Below are positions 1 to 8,341 of a stretch of DNA of 64,000 nt, piece by piece. The notes beneath the pieces were generated by a model. That model saw only the letters and a list, made by a program, of their open reading frames with translations, had not been told where the DNA came from and did no database searches. This DNA comes from Stutzerimonas stutzeri. GTDB lineage: Bacteria > Pseudomonadota > Gammaproteobacteria > Pseudomonadales > Pseudomonadaceae. The stretch covers positions 3,984,001 to 4,048,000 of the forward strand of contig NZ_CP046902.1 of assembly GCF_009789555.1 (NCBI RefSeq), read 5' to 3'. The translations under genes were made by a program, and so were the position numbers. How positions within the stretch are numbered: position 1 is the first letter of the stretch; the number at the start of each line of letters is the position of its first letter.

Positions 1-343
1 CAAGCGCCATCAAGGCGCCCGTATTGCCAGCGCTGACGCATGCCTGGGCCTGACCGTCGCGCACCAATTCCAGGGCGACGCGCATGGAGGAGCGCGGCTT
101 GCCACGCAAGGCCTGCGTCGGACGCTCATCCATCCCGATCACTTCATCGGCATCGACAATCGTCAGGCGAGCGCGATCCACAACCCGGTGGCGGGCAATG
201 ATTTCTTCGAGAACAGAGGATTGGCCAACCAGGGCCAGATGCAGCGAGGGGACTTCAGCCAGACAGTGGAGACTGGCCGGAACAATGCAGTGGGGACCGA
301 AATCCCCACCCATTGCATCGATCGCTATGATCGGAGCAGACAA
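1..343 (-). CDS. plsX: Phosphate acyltransferase PlsX (N-terminal part)
   Basis: PlsX converts acyl-ACP to acyl-phosphate, the first step of the PlsX/PlsY route to phosphatidic acid. The window holds only about the first 114 residues; the gene runs off the left edge. The start of the protein reads APIIAIDAMGGDFGP, the PlsX signature, and it continues to AGNTGALMA at the edge. No ATG lies in a sensible place: the reading frame enters the conserved block from a TTG at 343, which fits the usual (M)SAPIIAIDAMGGD start. It begins 3 nt after the rpmF stop, so translation is probably coupled in the yceD-rpmF-plsX operon. The TTG start is inferred from alignment by eye. Confidence 0.93.
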   Translation of the reverse strand, partial: MSAPIIAIDAMGGDFGPHCIVPASLHCLAEVPSLHLALVGQSSVLEEIIARHRVVDRARLTIVDADEVIGMDERPTQALRGKPRSSMRVALELVRDGQAQACVSAGNTGALMAL

Positions 344-346
344 GAT

Positions 347-529
347 TTACTCGTCAGCGCCCTTGTCGATCACTTTACGACCACGGTAGAAACCTTCCGG
401 GGAAACGTGGTGGCGCAGGTGTACTTCGCCAGTGCTCTTTTCCACGGACAGGGCGTTCGGCTCGAGCGCGTCGTGCGAACGACGCATGTCACGGGCGGAA
501 CGGGATTTTTTGTTCTGCTGAACAGCCAT
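347..529 (-). CDS. rpmF: 50S ribosomal protein L32
   Basis: This 60-residue protein begins MAVQQNKKSRSARDMRRSHD and is the bacterial L32 protein of the large ribosomal subunit. The ATG at 529 is chosen over one 9 nt upstream because L32 proteins start MAVQQ. It lies between yceD (12 nt upstream) and plsX (3 nt downstream), the widespread yceD-rpmF-plsX arrangement linking ribosome assembly with fatty-acid and phospholipid genes. No zinc-binding cysteines are present, so this is the cysteine-free form. Confidence 0.97.
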   Translation of the reverse strand: MAVQQNKKSRSARDMRRSHDALEPNALSVEKSTGEVHLRHHVSPEGFYRGRKVIDKGADE

Positions 530-541
530 TGGGATCAACTC

Positions 542-1069
542 CTAAACGTTTGGGTCACGCTTTAACTGAGCCAGTACGCTGAACGGGTTGGACCGCGATA
601 CCTCGTCCTCATTCGGCTCGGGCTCATCAGGCCCAGCCGGCGGCTGGCAAACTTCTTGGTCATGGAGTGGAACAATCGGAAGAGCGAGCAGAAGCTCCTC
701 TTCAACCAGCGCCAGCAGATCCAGAGGATCCTCTCCCACTTCCAGCACGTCGTAGCCCTTGGGCAGGTGCTGGCTGCTCGACCCTTCATTCACCACGGCA
801 TAATCGCATGCGCTGTGAATAGGCAGAACAACCGGCTCCAGACAACGCTGGCAAATCATCGTGACCTCAACGTCCAGCTCGCTATGGATAACCAGAGTCC
901 GCTGCTCGTCGCGCCCAAAGTCGAAACTGGCGCGCACCACACCCTTGTCGTCCTCAAGAGGATCGACGAGCCGCTTCAGCTCGGACAGTTGCAGCTCACC
1001 CTTCAGGGTGGCCGCTCGGTCTGCGAGCTTGCGCGGGTCAACGTGCGGAGGTATTGGTCCTTTCAACAT
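542..1069 (-). CDS. yceD: YceD/DUF177 family 23S rRNA accumulation protein
   Basis: This 175-residue DUF177 protein is homologous to E. coli YceD, which is needed for normal 23S rRNA levels. The family CxxC pair is visible as MICQRCLEPV near residue 93, and an acidic tail follows (PDEPEPNEDEVSRSNPF). It is the first gene of the minus-strand yceD-rpmF-plsX operon. The ATG at 1069 has no Shine-Dalgarno sequence, because a strong promoter -10 box ends only 9 nt upstream (1079-1107). The mRNA may therefore be leaderless. The start is supported by resemblance of the N-terminus to YceD proteins. Confidence 0.93.
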   Translation of the reverse strand: MLKGPIPPHVDPRKLADRAATLKGELQLSELKRLVDPLEDDKGVVRASFDFGRDEQRTLVIHSELDVEVTMICQRCLEPVVLPIHSACDYAVVNEGSSSQHLPKGYDVLEVGEDPLDLLALVEEELLLALPIVPLHDQEVCQPPAGPDEPEPNEDEVSRSNPFSVLAQLKRDPNV

Positions 1070-1078
1070 AAGCGCGGC

Positions 1079-1107
1079 ATTCTAGGGATGCGCCCCTCGA
1101 CTGTCAA
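1079..1107 (-). promoter_or_regulatory. Sigma-70 promoter of yceD-rpmF-plsX
   Basis: On the minus strand TTGACA (1107-1102) and TAGAAT (1084-1079) are separated by exactly 17 nt, a near-consensus sigma-70 promoter. Only 9 nt lie between the -10 box and the yceD ATG, so the transcript should start at or within a few bases of the start codon. Confidence 0.8.
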
Positions 1108-1173
1108 AGGAATTCACCCGCACAATCGAGCTCGGCCGACCAGTGATCGAGCCCCTATATAAAAGGAAGGAAA

Positions 1174-1752
1174 ATGCGCCGCCTGCTTCTCGCATCCAGC
1201 TCCCCGTATCGACGCGAACTGCTCTCGCGACTGCGCCTGACATTTGATTGCAGCGCCCCGCAAATAGATGAAACCGCACAGGCAAACGAGCCCCCGGAAC
1301 AACTGGTACGCCGACTCGCCAGCGAAAAGGCTCGGGCACTGGCGTCAACTCACCCGGACCACCTGATCATCGGTTCTGACCAGGTCGCGGTGCTCGGGCA
1401 ACGCATCCTGGGTAAACCTCACACCTTCGACCGGGCGAAGCAGCAATTGCGCGCCTGCAGCGGCAACAGTGTGAGCTTTCTAACCGGACTGGCACTGCTG
1501 GACAGCCGCGCCAGCACGATCGAGATCGACTGCGTCAGCTTCACCGTGCATTTCCGGTCGCTGGACGACCGCCAGATCGAGCGCTACCTGCATACTGAAC
1601 AGCCATACGATTGCGCCGGCAGCTTCAAGGCCGAAGGCCTGGGGATCAGCCTGTTCCGCGCGACCGAAGGATCAGACGTCACCAGCCTGATCGGATTGCC
1701 ACTGATCCGGCTGGTCGACATGCTGAACAACGCAGGGATCGAAGTACCCTGA
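1174..1752 (+). CDS. maf: Maf/YceF family nucleotide pyrophosphatase
   Basis: Maf proteins hydrolyse non-canonical or modified nucleoside triphosphates; the YceF branch prefers 7-methyl-GTP. The 192-residue protein starts MRRLLLASSSPYRRELLSRL, with the substrate-binding SSSPYR motif, then QIDE near residue 30, GSDQVAV near residue 67 and GKPHTF near 88. YceF-type proteins typically neighbour yceD, as here on the opposite strand. The start has a strong ribosome site (AAGGAAGG) directly upstream and an A/T-rich TATATA at 1156-1161. It converges on sppA with 17 nt between the stops. Confidence 0.94.
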   Translation: MRRLLLASSSPYRRELLSRLRLTFDCSAPQIDETAQANEPPEQLVRRLASEKARALASTHPDHLIIGSDQVAVLGQRILGKPHTFDRAKQQLRACSGNSVSFLTGLALLDSRASTIEIDCVSFTVHFRSLDDRQIERYLHTEQPYDCAGSFKAEGLGISLFRATEGSDVTSLIGLPLIRLVDMLNNAGIEVP

Positions 1753-1769
1753 GCGCCACAAAGACCCCG

Positions 1770-2753
1770 CTAGCGCAACTGCGGCCCCTGGTAGCCCATC
1801 CACATTGCCAGCTGCGATGCGATGCTGGCACCGAGTTTCTTGGTGAATCGATCCAGGGGCGAGTCCTTGACGGTGAAATCCATCAGCTCTTGCTCACCGA
1901 TCACTTCACGCGCCACGTAGCTTGTACTGCCGAGGCCATCGATCAGACCAAGCTCGAGCGCCTGCTCGCCGGACCAGATGAGCCCCGAGAACAGCTCGGG
2001 ATGCTCGGCGACCTGCAGCCGATCGCCACGCCCCTGCTTGACGCTGTCTATGAACTGGCGATGAGTAGTGCCGAGTACGCCGCGCCAGAACTCGGTTTCT
2101 TCCGGTTTTTCAGGCTGGAAGGGATCGAGGAATGCCTTGTGCTCGCCCGACGTATAAACCCGGCGCTCCACCCCCAGCTTATCCATCGTCTCGACAAAGC
2201 CGAAGGTCGCCGCGGTCACGCCAATGGATCCGACCAGGCTCGACTTGTCGGCGTAGATTTCGTCCGCGGCACTGGCAATGTAATAAGCGCCCGAAGCGCC
2301 CAGATCGGTGATCACCGCGTAGACCTTCACTGCGGGGTATTCGCCACGCAAACGACGAATCTCGTCGTAAATGTAGCCTGACTGCACTGGACTGCCGCCC
2401 GGACTGTTGATCCGCAGCACCACACCCTTCGTGCCGGCGTCTTCGAAAGCGGCCCGGAGCGCCCCGACGATATTGTCGGCACTCGCCGGCTCTTCGTCAG
2501 CGATCATCCCACGCACGTTGATGACTGCCGTGTGACCGCTGCTCGCACGCTTGGTGTCGCCGAACTGCAACAGCGGCGAGAAGATCAGCAGCGCGACGAA
2601 GAGATAGGCGAACGTCAGCAACTTGAAGAAGATCCCCCAGCGCCGGGCCCGCCGCTGCTCCTGCACGCCGGCCAGCAGCGTCTTCTCAAGCAGCTTCCAG
2701 CTGTTGCGATCTTCCTTCTGTTCGTTCACCGGCTCTTTCCATTCATCCGACAT
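1770..2753 (-). CDS. sppA: Signal peptide peptidase SppA (S49 serine protease, short form)
   Basis: This inner-membrane protease degrades cleaved signal peptides. The chosen ATG at 2753 gives 327 residues: a charged cytoplasmic tail, one membrane anchor at about residues 41-60, and an S49 protease domain. The Ser-Lys dyad is visible: Ser154 in GASGAYYIAS and Lys206 in GEHKAFLDPF. The short length is the SppA-36K type, not the tandem-domain 67K enzyme of E. coli. The start overlaps the end of the upstream HAD phosphatase gene by 11 nt, so the two are probably translationally coupled. Confidence 0.94.
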   Translation of the reverse strand: MSDEWKEPVNEQKEDRNSWKLLEKTLLAGVQEQRRARRWGIFFKLLTFAYLFVALLIFSPLLQFGDTKRASSGHTAVINVRGMIADEEPASADNIVGALRAAFEDAGTKGVVLRINSPGGSPVQSGYIYDEIRRLRGEYPAVKVYAVITDLGASGAYYIASAADEIYADKSSLVGSIGVTAATFGFVETMDKLGVERRVYTSGEHKAFLDPFQPEKPEETEFWRGVLGTTHRQFIDSVKQGRGDRLQVAEHPELFSGLIWSGEQALELGLIDGLGSTSYVAREVIGEQELMDFTVKDSPLDRFTKKLGASIASQLAMWMGYQGPQLR

Positions 2754-3429
2754 ACGCAACGACCTCAGCTGTACGAGCGGAGCGCAGCCAATCGCCAAGC
2801 TCCGAAAAACGATTGATGGTCATGCTCGGCGAGCATGCCTGCAGCACCTCGAGCGGCTGCGCACCATAGGAGACCGCAACGCTGTCGACGCCCGCGCGCC
2901 GGGCCATCTCGAGATCGAACACCGAGTCCCCGATCATCAGGGCCCGCTCGGGGCCGACCCCGCAATGTGCCAGGATTTCATGAATCATCAACGGATCAGG
3001 CTTGCTGGCGGTTTCATCTGCGCAACGGGTCACATCGAAAAAATCGGTCCACCCCTGCCCTTGCAGCACTCGGTCCAGCCCACGACGCCCCTTTCCGGTC
3101 GCAACGGCAAGCAGATGCCCCTGATCACGAAATTGCTGCAACGCCTGGGCGACCCCCGGATAAAGCGCCGAGGGCTCGGCCTCGAGCGACAAATAGTGGT
3201 CGGCATAGGCACGACGGAAGGCCTCAGCGGTCCCCACATCCGTGACATGGGGATACAACGCTGCAATCGCCTCGGGCAACCCCAACCCGATGATGCCCTT
3301 TATCGCCCTTTCATCGAGCGGCGGCAGCGCACAGCGGGCGGCCGCGACAGAAATGGACTGGACGATACGGTCGATGGAATCCACCAGGGTTCCATCCCAG
3401 TCGAAGATCAGCAGCTCATACCTATTCAC
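2743..3429 (-). CDS. HAD-superfamily hydrolase (phosphoglycolate phosphatase-like)
   Basis: This 228-residue HAD phosphatase has motif I FDWDGTLVDS with the nucleophile Asp near residue 9. Motif II is VATGKG, and motif III/IV is KPDPLMI followed by GDSVFDLEMARRAG. It has a helical cap (subclass I) as in Gph-type enzymes; the substrate cannot be told from sequence. The start is taken as GTG at 3429, giving VNRYELLIFDWDG, because longer in-frame extensions lie inside rluC and are low-complexity. It overlaps the rluC stop by 8 nt and the sppA start by 11 nt, indicating one transcript. Confidence 0.9.
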   Translation of the reverse strand: MNRYELLIFDWDGTLVDSIDRIVQSISVAAARCALPPLDERAIKGIIGLGLPEAIAALYPHVTDVGTAEAFRRAYADHYLSLEAEPSALYPGVAQALQQFRDQGHLLAVATGKGRRGLDRVLQGQGWTDFFDVTRCADETASKPDPLMIHEILAHCGVGPERALMIGDSVFDLEMARRAGVDSVAVSYGAQPLEVLQACSPSMTINRFSELGDWLRSARTAEVVAYVG

Positions 3430-4375
3430 CCAACCGCTCCAGCGTCCGCGCCCAAAGCTCATCGACCGGCGCCTCCAGACGCAGCTCGCCGCCATCAGGC
3501 AGCGGCACCGTCAGGGCGTAAGCATGCAGAAACAGGCGCTTGCCACCCAGGTCGCGAATAACCCGGGAAAATTCCTCATCACCGTATTTGCTGTCGCCAG
3601 CGATGCCATGCCCTGCGTGAAGCGCATGCACGCGGATCTGGTGGGTACGACCGGTGATCGGCCGAGCCTCGACCAACGTCGCGAAATCACCGAAGCGACG
3701 CAGCACGCGGAAAAGCGTCAGCGCCTCCTTGCCCTCTTCCGTGACCTCGACCATCCGCTCGCCCGAGCGCAGGGTGTTTTTCAACAGCGGTGCGCTGACT
3801 TGCTTCCTGCTCGTTTCCCAGCGCCCCCTGACGAGTGCCATGTAACGCTTGTCGACGCCATCGCCCCGAAGCGCCTGGTGCAAATGGCGCAGCATGCTGC
3901 GCTTCTTGGCAATCATGAGCAGACCGGAAGTATCGCGATCGAGACGATGCACCAGCTCCAGTTCCTTCGCATCGGGTCGCAACTGACGCAGCGCCTCGAT
4001 GACGCCAAAGCTCAGCCCACTGCCGCCATGCACCGCAATGCCGGCAGGCTTGTTCAGCACAATGAGCGCCTTGTCTTCATGGACGATGGCCGCCTCGAGG
4101 CGCTCGAGGAGCCCCTGCGCCACCGGAGCCACCTCGTCGCGCTCAGGCAGCCGAAGCGGCGGCACCCGCACCACATCGCCGGCCTGAAGCTTGTACTCCG
4201 GCTTGATCCGCCCCTTGTTCACCCGCACTTCGCCCTTGCGCAGGATGCGGTATATCAAGGTCTTGGGCACACCCTTGAGCTGGTTACGGAGAAAGTTGTC
4301 GATGCGCTGGCCGGCAAGCTCCGGCGAGACTTCGAGCATTTGCACGCCGGAGGTCTGAGAGGGGGTATTGGTCAT
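3422..4375 (-). CDS. rluC: 23S rRNA pseudouridine synthase RluC
   Basis: RluC makes pseudouridines at 955, 2504 and 2580 (E. coli numbering) in 23S rRNA. The 317-residue protein has an N-terminal S4 RNA-binding domain (about residues 18-80: GQRIDNFLRNQLKGVPKTL) and an RluA-type catalytic domain. The catalytic Asp is in HRLDRDTSGLL near residue 146. The neighbouring divergent rne gene is also the usual partner in Pseudomonas and E. coli. It is followed by the overlapping HAD gene and sppA. Confidence 0.95.
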   Translation of the reverse strand: MTNTPSQTSGVQMLEVSPELAGQRIDNFLRNQLKGVPKTLIYRILRKGEVRVNKGRIKPEYKLQAGDVVRVPPLRLPERDEVAPVAQGLLERLEAAIVHEDKALIVLNKPAGIAVHGGSGLSFGVIEALRQLRPDAKELELVHRLDRDTSGLLMIAKKRSMLRHLHQALRGDGVDKRYMALVRGRWETSRKQVSAPLLKNTLRSGERMVEVTEEGKEALTLFRVLRRFGDFATLVEARPITGRTHQIRVHALHAGHGIAGDSKYGDEEFSRVIRDLGGKRLFLHAYALTVPLPDGGELRLEAPVDELWARTLERLGE

Positions 4376-4402
4376 CGGTCGATGATATCAATTTTCATGG
4401 AT

Positions 4403-4431
4403 TTGAAGCACTTAAACATTGCTGTTATAGT
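4403..4431 (+). promoter_or_regulatory. Sigma-70 promoter of rne
   Basis: TTGAAG (4403-4408) and TATAGT (4426-4431) are spaced by exactly 17 nt on the plus strand, 498 nt before the rne ATG. It is the best promoter match I see in the rluC-rne gap and predicts a transcript starting near 4438. Confidence 0.65.
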
Positions 4432-4437
4432 CCCGAA

Positions 4438-4928
4438 CGCCGCCAAAAGTGGCCAGGTCATCGAATGCCAGCGAAACCGCCATTCCTGACCCAGCAATGC
4501 TCGAGGACGTGAGGCCGTCCGACGGAGCTTCCCTCAAGTAGCGGTGAAGCCCCGAAACAAGCCTTGAAGACATGATGCGCAACCCTGCTGGGGAAGCGCG
4601 ATAATCGACAACCCGCTCCCGGATTCTGTGAGCGGCACCCGATTTTCAAAGTATGAGTGTTGGGTGGAGATGTACAGCCATCGGATTGCGTAGCAAAGGC
4701 TTTCATAGACGCTTCATTTCGTCCGCTACCGATTGCTGATTCCTCCTCCCGAACCATTGCTTCTGTTTCGACAGCAAGCAGGAGACGTCGTCGCGACGCT
4801 GGCCCAACTGGCCTCACATCGCTGGACACTGGAGTGCCTTACAACCATTCCTGACTCACCTGACACCGACCGCGAGAGTCGTGTGTGCCGAACGCCGTTT
4901 CCGCTGCCCTGGAAACCGACGGTACTAC
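4438..4928 (+). promoter_or_regulatory. Long 5' untranslated leader of rne
   Basis: About 490 nt separate the predicted start of transcription from the rne ATG, with no convincing coding sequence on either strand. In E. coli the long rne leader lets RNase E shorten its own mRNA; the equally long leader here suggests the same autoregulation. No sequence match to the E. coli element was tested, so this is inferred from position, length and lack of coding content. Confidence 0.5.
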
Positions 4929-7900
4929 ATGAAAAGAATGCTAATTAACGCAACTCAACCCGAAGAGTTGCGTGTCGCACTGGTTGACGGCCAGCGCCTG
5001 TTCGATCTCGATATCGAATCCGGCGCCCGTGAACAGAAGAAAGCCAACATCTACAAAGGCAAGATCACCCGCGTCGAGCCCAGCCTCGAAGCCGCGTTCG
5101 TGGATTTCGGCGCCGACCGCCACGGCTTTCTCCCCCTCAAGGAAATCTCCCGCGAGTACTTCAAGAAGGCCCCTGAAGGCCGGGTCAATATCAAGGAAGT
5201 ACTGAGCGAAGGCCAGGAAGTCATCGTCCAGGTCGAGAAGGAAGAACGTGGCAACAAGGGCGCAGCCCTGACCACCTTCATCAGCCTCGCAGGCCGCTAC
5301 CTCGTGCTGATGCCGAACAACCCGCGCGCGGGTGGCATCTCCCGCCGTATCGAAGGCGAAGAACGCAACGAACTGCGTGAGGCTTTGAACGGCCTCGATA
5401 TCCCCGCCGACATGGGGCTGATCGTCCGCACCGCCGGTCTCGGTCGCTCCAGCGAAGAAATGCAATGGGACCTGGACTACCTGCTGCAGCTCTGGAGCGC
5501 AGTCAAGGAAGCCTCGCAGGACCGCCCCGCGCCCTTCCTGATCTACCAGGAATCCAATGTCATCATCCGCGCCATTCGCGACTACCTGCGCCAGGACATC
5601 GGCGAAGTACTGATCGACAGCGTCGAGGCCCAGAACGAAGCCCTTTCCTTCATCCAGCAGGTCATGCCGCAGTACGCCAGCAAGATCAAGCTGTACGAAG
5701 ACAGCGTGCCGCTGTTCAATCGTTTCCAGATCGAAAGCCAGATCGAAACGGCCTTCCAGCGTGAAGTGAAGCTGCCGTCCGGTGGTTCGATCGTCATCGA
5801 CCCGACCGAAGCCCTGGTCTCGATCGACATCAACTCGGCACGCGCCACCAAGGGCGGCGACATCGAGGAAACCGCACTGCAGACCAACCTGGAAGCGGCC
5901 GAGGAAATCGCCCGCCAGCTGCGTCTGCGGGACATCGGCGGCCTGATCGTCATCGACTTCATCGACATGACGCCGGCGAAGAACCAGCGCGCCGTCGAAG
6001 AAAAGGTCCGTGAGGCACTCGAAGCCGACCGCGCCCGCATTCAAGTTGGCCGCATCTCGCGCTTCGGCCTTCTGGAAATGTCGCGGCAACGCCTGCGCCC
6101 ATCGCTCGGCGAAACCAGTGGCATCGTCTGCCCGCGCTGTAACGGTCAGGGCATCATTCGTGACGTCGAGTCGCTATCCCTGGCAATCCTGCGCCTGATC
6201 GAGGAAGAAGCCCTCAAGGACCGCACCGCCGAGGTCCGGGCGCGCGTACCCTTCCAGGTCGCCGCGTTCCTGCTCAACGAAAAGCGCAACGCCATCACCA
6301 AGATCGAACTGCGCACCCGCGCGCGCATCTTCATCCTGCCGGACGATCATCTGGAAACGCCGCACTTTGAAGTGCAACGTCTTCGCGATGACAGCCCGGA
6401 GATCATCGCCGGTCAGGCCAGCTATGAAATGAGCCCGACCGAAGTCGAGGAAGCCCAACCGGTCAGCTCCACTCGCACGCTGGTTCGTCAGGAAGCCGCC
6501 GTGAAAACAGCGCCCCCACGGACCGCCCCCGCACCGACCCCGACCGCCGCGCCAGTCGAAGCCGCCGCGCCCGCAATCCAGGAGCCGAGCCTGTTCAAAG
6601 GTCTGGTCAAGTCCCTGGTTGGCCTGTTCGCCGGCAAGCAGGAAGCACCGGCCGCCGAAGTCCAGAAGAAACCCGCGGCGAGCACTCGTCCTCAGCGCAA
6701 CGATGAGCGTCGCAGCGGTCGCCAGCAAAATCGCCGCCGTGACTCACGCAGTAACCGCGACGAAGAGCGCAAGCCACGCGAGGAGCGTGCGCCACGCGAA
6801 GAACGCGCCCCACGTGAAGAGCGCCCGGCCCGCGAAGAGCGTCAGCCGCGTGCCCCGCGCGAAGAGCGCAAGCCACGCGAAGCCCGAGAGCCTCGCGAGC
6901 CGGTCGAACTCAACGACAGCCCGGCGCCGCAACCGCAACCACGCCGTGAACGCACGCCTCGTGAAGACCGTCAGCCCCGCGAAGAGCGTAAGCGCGAACT
7001 GCGCGCACCGCTCGATGAGCCCGCCCAGATCGTGCCGGCTGCCGCGATCAGCGAGGAAATTACCGAGCGCAAACCGCGCCCGCCTCGCGAAGAGCGCAAA
7101 CCTCGCGTCGAGCAAAGCGTAGACACGGAAGAACTGCAGCAGAACGATGCGGAGCAAATCGCCCAGGACGACCAGGAATCGACCGAAGGCAGCGATCGCC
7201 CACGTCGCCGCTCCCGTGGTCAGCGTCGCCGCAGTAACCGCCGTGATCGTCAGCGTGATGCCAACGGCAACGAGATCGGTGACGAAGCCGAGAGCTCCAC
7301 TGCCGAAGTCAGCGAAAGCAATGCACCGGTGAAATCCGAGCAGGTCGCCATTGCCGCGACAGCTGCCGCCCTGGCGGCGAACACGGCAGATACCGACACA
7401 ACGCTTCCGGCGGCGCAGCCAGCGAACGCGACCGAGGACACGCCGGTCGTTGCGCAGCCCACCGAAACTGTCAACGAAACCGTTGTGCAAGCGCAGGCCA
7501 CCGAGCCGGCCGACGCGCTCGTAGCGCCGTCAGCGGAAGCGGAAGCCGAAGTCGAAGCCGCTGCTCCGTTGGCCGAGCCGACCCCTGCCCCGCAGGAAGC
7601 CAGTCAGCCAGAAGCGCCTGCGGTAGAGCGCGAGGTCGTAGAACCCGCTGCCGTTCCTGCCGCCGAGCAACCCGCTCCCGCTCCGGCCGAGCCAGCCGCC
7701 CCGGCGCTGACCGCTAGCGGCCGCGCACCTAACGACCCACGCGAAGTGCGTCGTCGCCGCCTCGAGCAGGAGCGCCTGGCCAAGGAAGCAGCCGAAGCTG
7801 AAGCGAAAGCCGCTGCTGAGGCGAAGGCGTCCGCTGAAGCACAGGCCCTGGCAGAGCCGGCCAGTCCGGAAATCGTGGTCAGCGAACCAGCGGTCGAGGC

Positions 7901-8111
7901 ACCGGTCGAGCAACCGGTCGTCACCGCCAGCGATGACCAGCAGGCTGTTGAACCGGCCGCTGAGCCACACACGGCCGAACCAGAAGCCGAGCCGGTCCTC
8001 GCCGAAACGGTCCAGCCCGAGGTAGAGCCGACCAAGCCCACCGCGGACGCCGAGCCCGAGGCCGCTGACCAAACGGCTGAGCAGGATGACGTCGCCAAGC
8101 GTCAAAACTGA
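4929..8111 (+). CDS. rne: Ribonuclease E
   Basis: RNase E is the essential endoribonuclease and scaffold of the RNA degradosome. The 1060-residue protein starts MKRMLINATQPEELRVA at 4929; 48 nt of upstream open frame are not conserved-looking. The catalytic half (to about residue 510) includes an S1 domain (ITRVEPSLEAAFVDFG), the DNase I-like active site (VSIDINSARAT; VIDFIDM) and the Zn-link CPRC at residues 401-404. The C-terminal half is disordered: an Arg/Glu-rich REER repeat block at about residues 615-725, an Arg-rich stretch near 760-775 (RPRRRSRGQRRR), long Ala/Glu/Pro tracts, and a GRAPNDPREVRRRR motif near residue 935. A hairpin terminator follows 14 nt after the stop. Confidence 0.97.
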   Translation: MKRMLINATQPEELRVALVDGQRLFDLDIESGAREQKKANIYKGKITRVEPSLEAAFVDFGADRHGFLPLKEISREYFKKAPEGRVNIKEVLSEGQEVIVQVEKEERGNKGAALTTFISLAGRYLVLMPNNPRAGGISRRIEGEERNELREALNGLDIPADMGLIVRTAGLGRSSEEMQWDLDYLLQLWSAVKEASQDRPAPFLIYQESNVIIRAIRDYLRQDIGEVLIDSVEAQNEALSFIQQVMPQYASKIKLYEDSVPLFNRFQIESQIETAFQREVKLPSGGSIVIDPTEALVSIDINSARATKGGDIEETALQTNLEAAEEIARQLRLRDIGGLIVIDFIDMTPAKNQRAVEEKVREALEADRARIQVGRISRFGLLEMSRQRLRPSLGETSGIVCPRCNGQGIIRDVESLSLAILRLIEEEALKDRTAEVRARVPFQVAAFLLNEKRNAITKIELRTRARIFILPDDHLETPHFEVQRLRDDSPEIIAGQASYEMSPTEVEEAQPVSSTRTLVRQEAAVKTAPPRTAPAPTPTAAPVEAAAPAIQEPSLFKGLVKSLVGLFAGKQEAPAAEVQKKPAASTRPQRNDERRSGRQQNRRRDSRSNRDEERKPREERAPREERAPREERPAREERQPRAPREERKPREAREPREPVELNDSPAPQPQPRRERTPREDRQPREERKRELRAPLDEPAQIVPAAAISEEITERKPRPPREERKPRVEQSVDTEELQQNDAEQIAQDDQESTEGSDRPRRRSRGQRRRSNRRDRQRDANGNEIGDEAESSTAEVSESNAPVKSEQVAIAATAAALAANTADTDTTLPAAQPANATEDTPVVAQPTETVNETVVQAQATEPADALVAPSAEAEAEVEAAAPLAEPTPAPQEASQPEAPAVEREVVEPAAVPAAEQPAPAPAEPAAPALTASGRAPNDPREVRRRRLEQERLAKEAAEAEAKAAAEAKASAEAQALAEPASPEIVVSEPAVEAPVEQPVVTASDDQQAVEPAAEPHTAEPEAEPVLAETVQPEVEPTKPTADAEPEAADQTAEQDDVAKRQN

Positions 8112-8125
8112 CCGGGCACGGCTAC

Positions 8126-8156
8126 AAAAAAGGGATGCTTCGGCATCCCTTTTTTT
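8126..8156 (+). terminator. Rho-independent terminator after rne
   Basis: A GGGATGC/GCATCCC stem with a TTCG tetraloop is flanked by an A run on the left and a T run on the right. It lies 14 nt after the rne stop. Because A and T runs flank both sides it could also end transcription of murB coming from the right. Confidence 0.9.
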
Positions 8157-8341
8157 ATCCGCCCTCTTTTGAATGAAGGCCCTGCCGGCGAATCGCTGGG
8201 CAGCACGCGGCGAACCGCCGCCTGCTGCAGGGGACGCGCGCGCCCGGTCAGGCGCTCTGCAAGGGTCAAACCTGACGGCTCCGTCGGCCCGATCCACGGA
8301 CTGCTGAGGATGACGTCACGACGAAACGGACGGCGTTTCGA

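Noticed and set aside
4941..6089. A 382-codon minus-strand frame opposite rne
   Set aside because: Antisense to the catalytic half of RNase E with no domain or ribosome site.
6770..7110. Possible CRISPR-like or tandem DNA repeat
   Set aside because: The repetition comes from in-frame REER codons of rne; units have no constant spacers.
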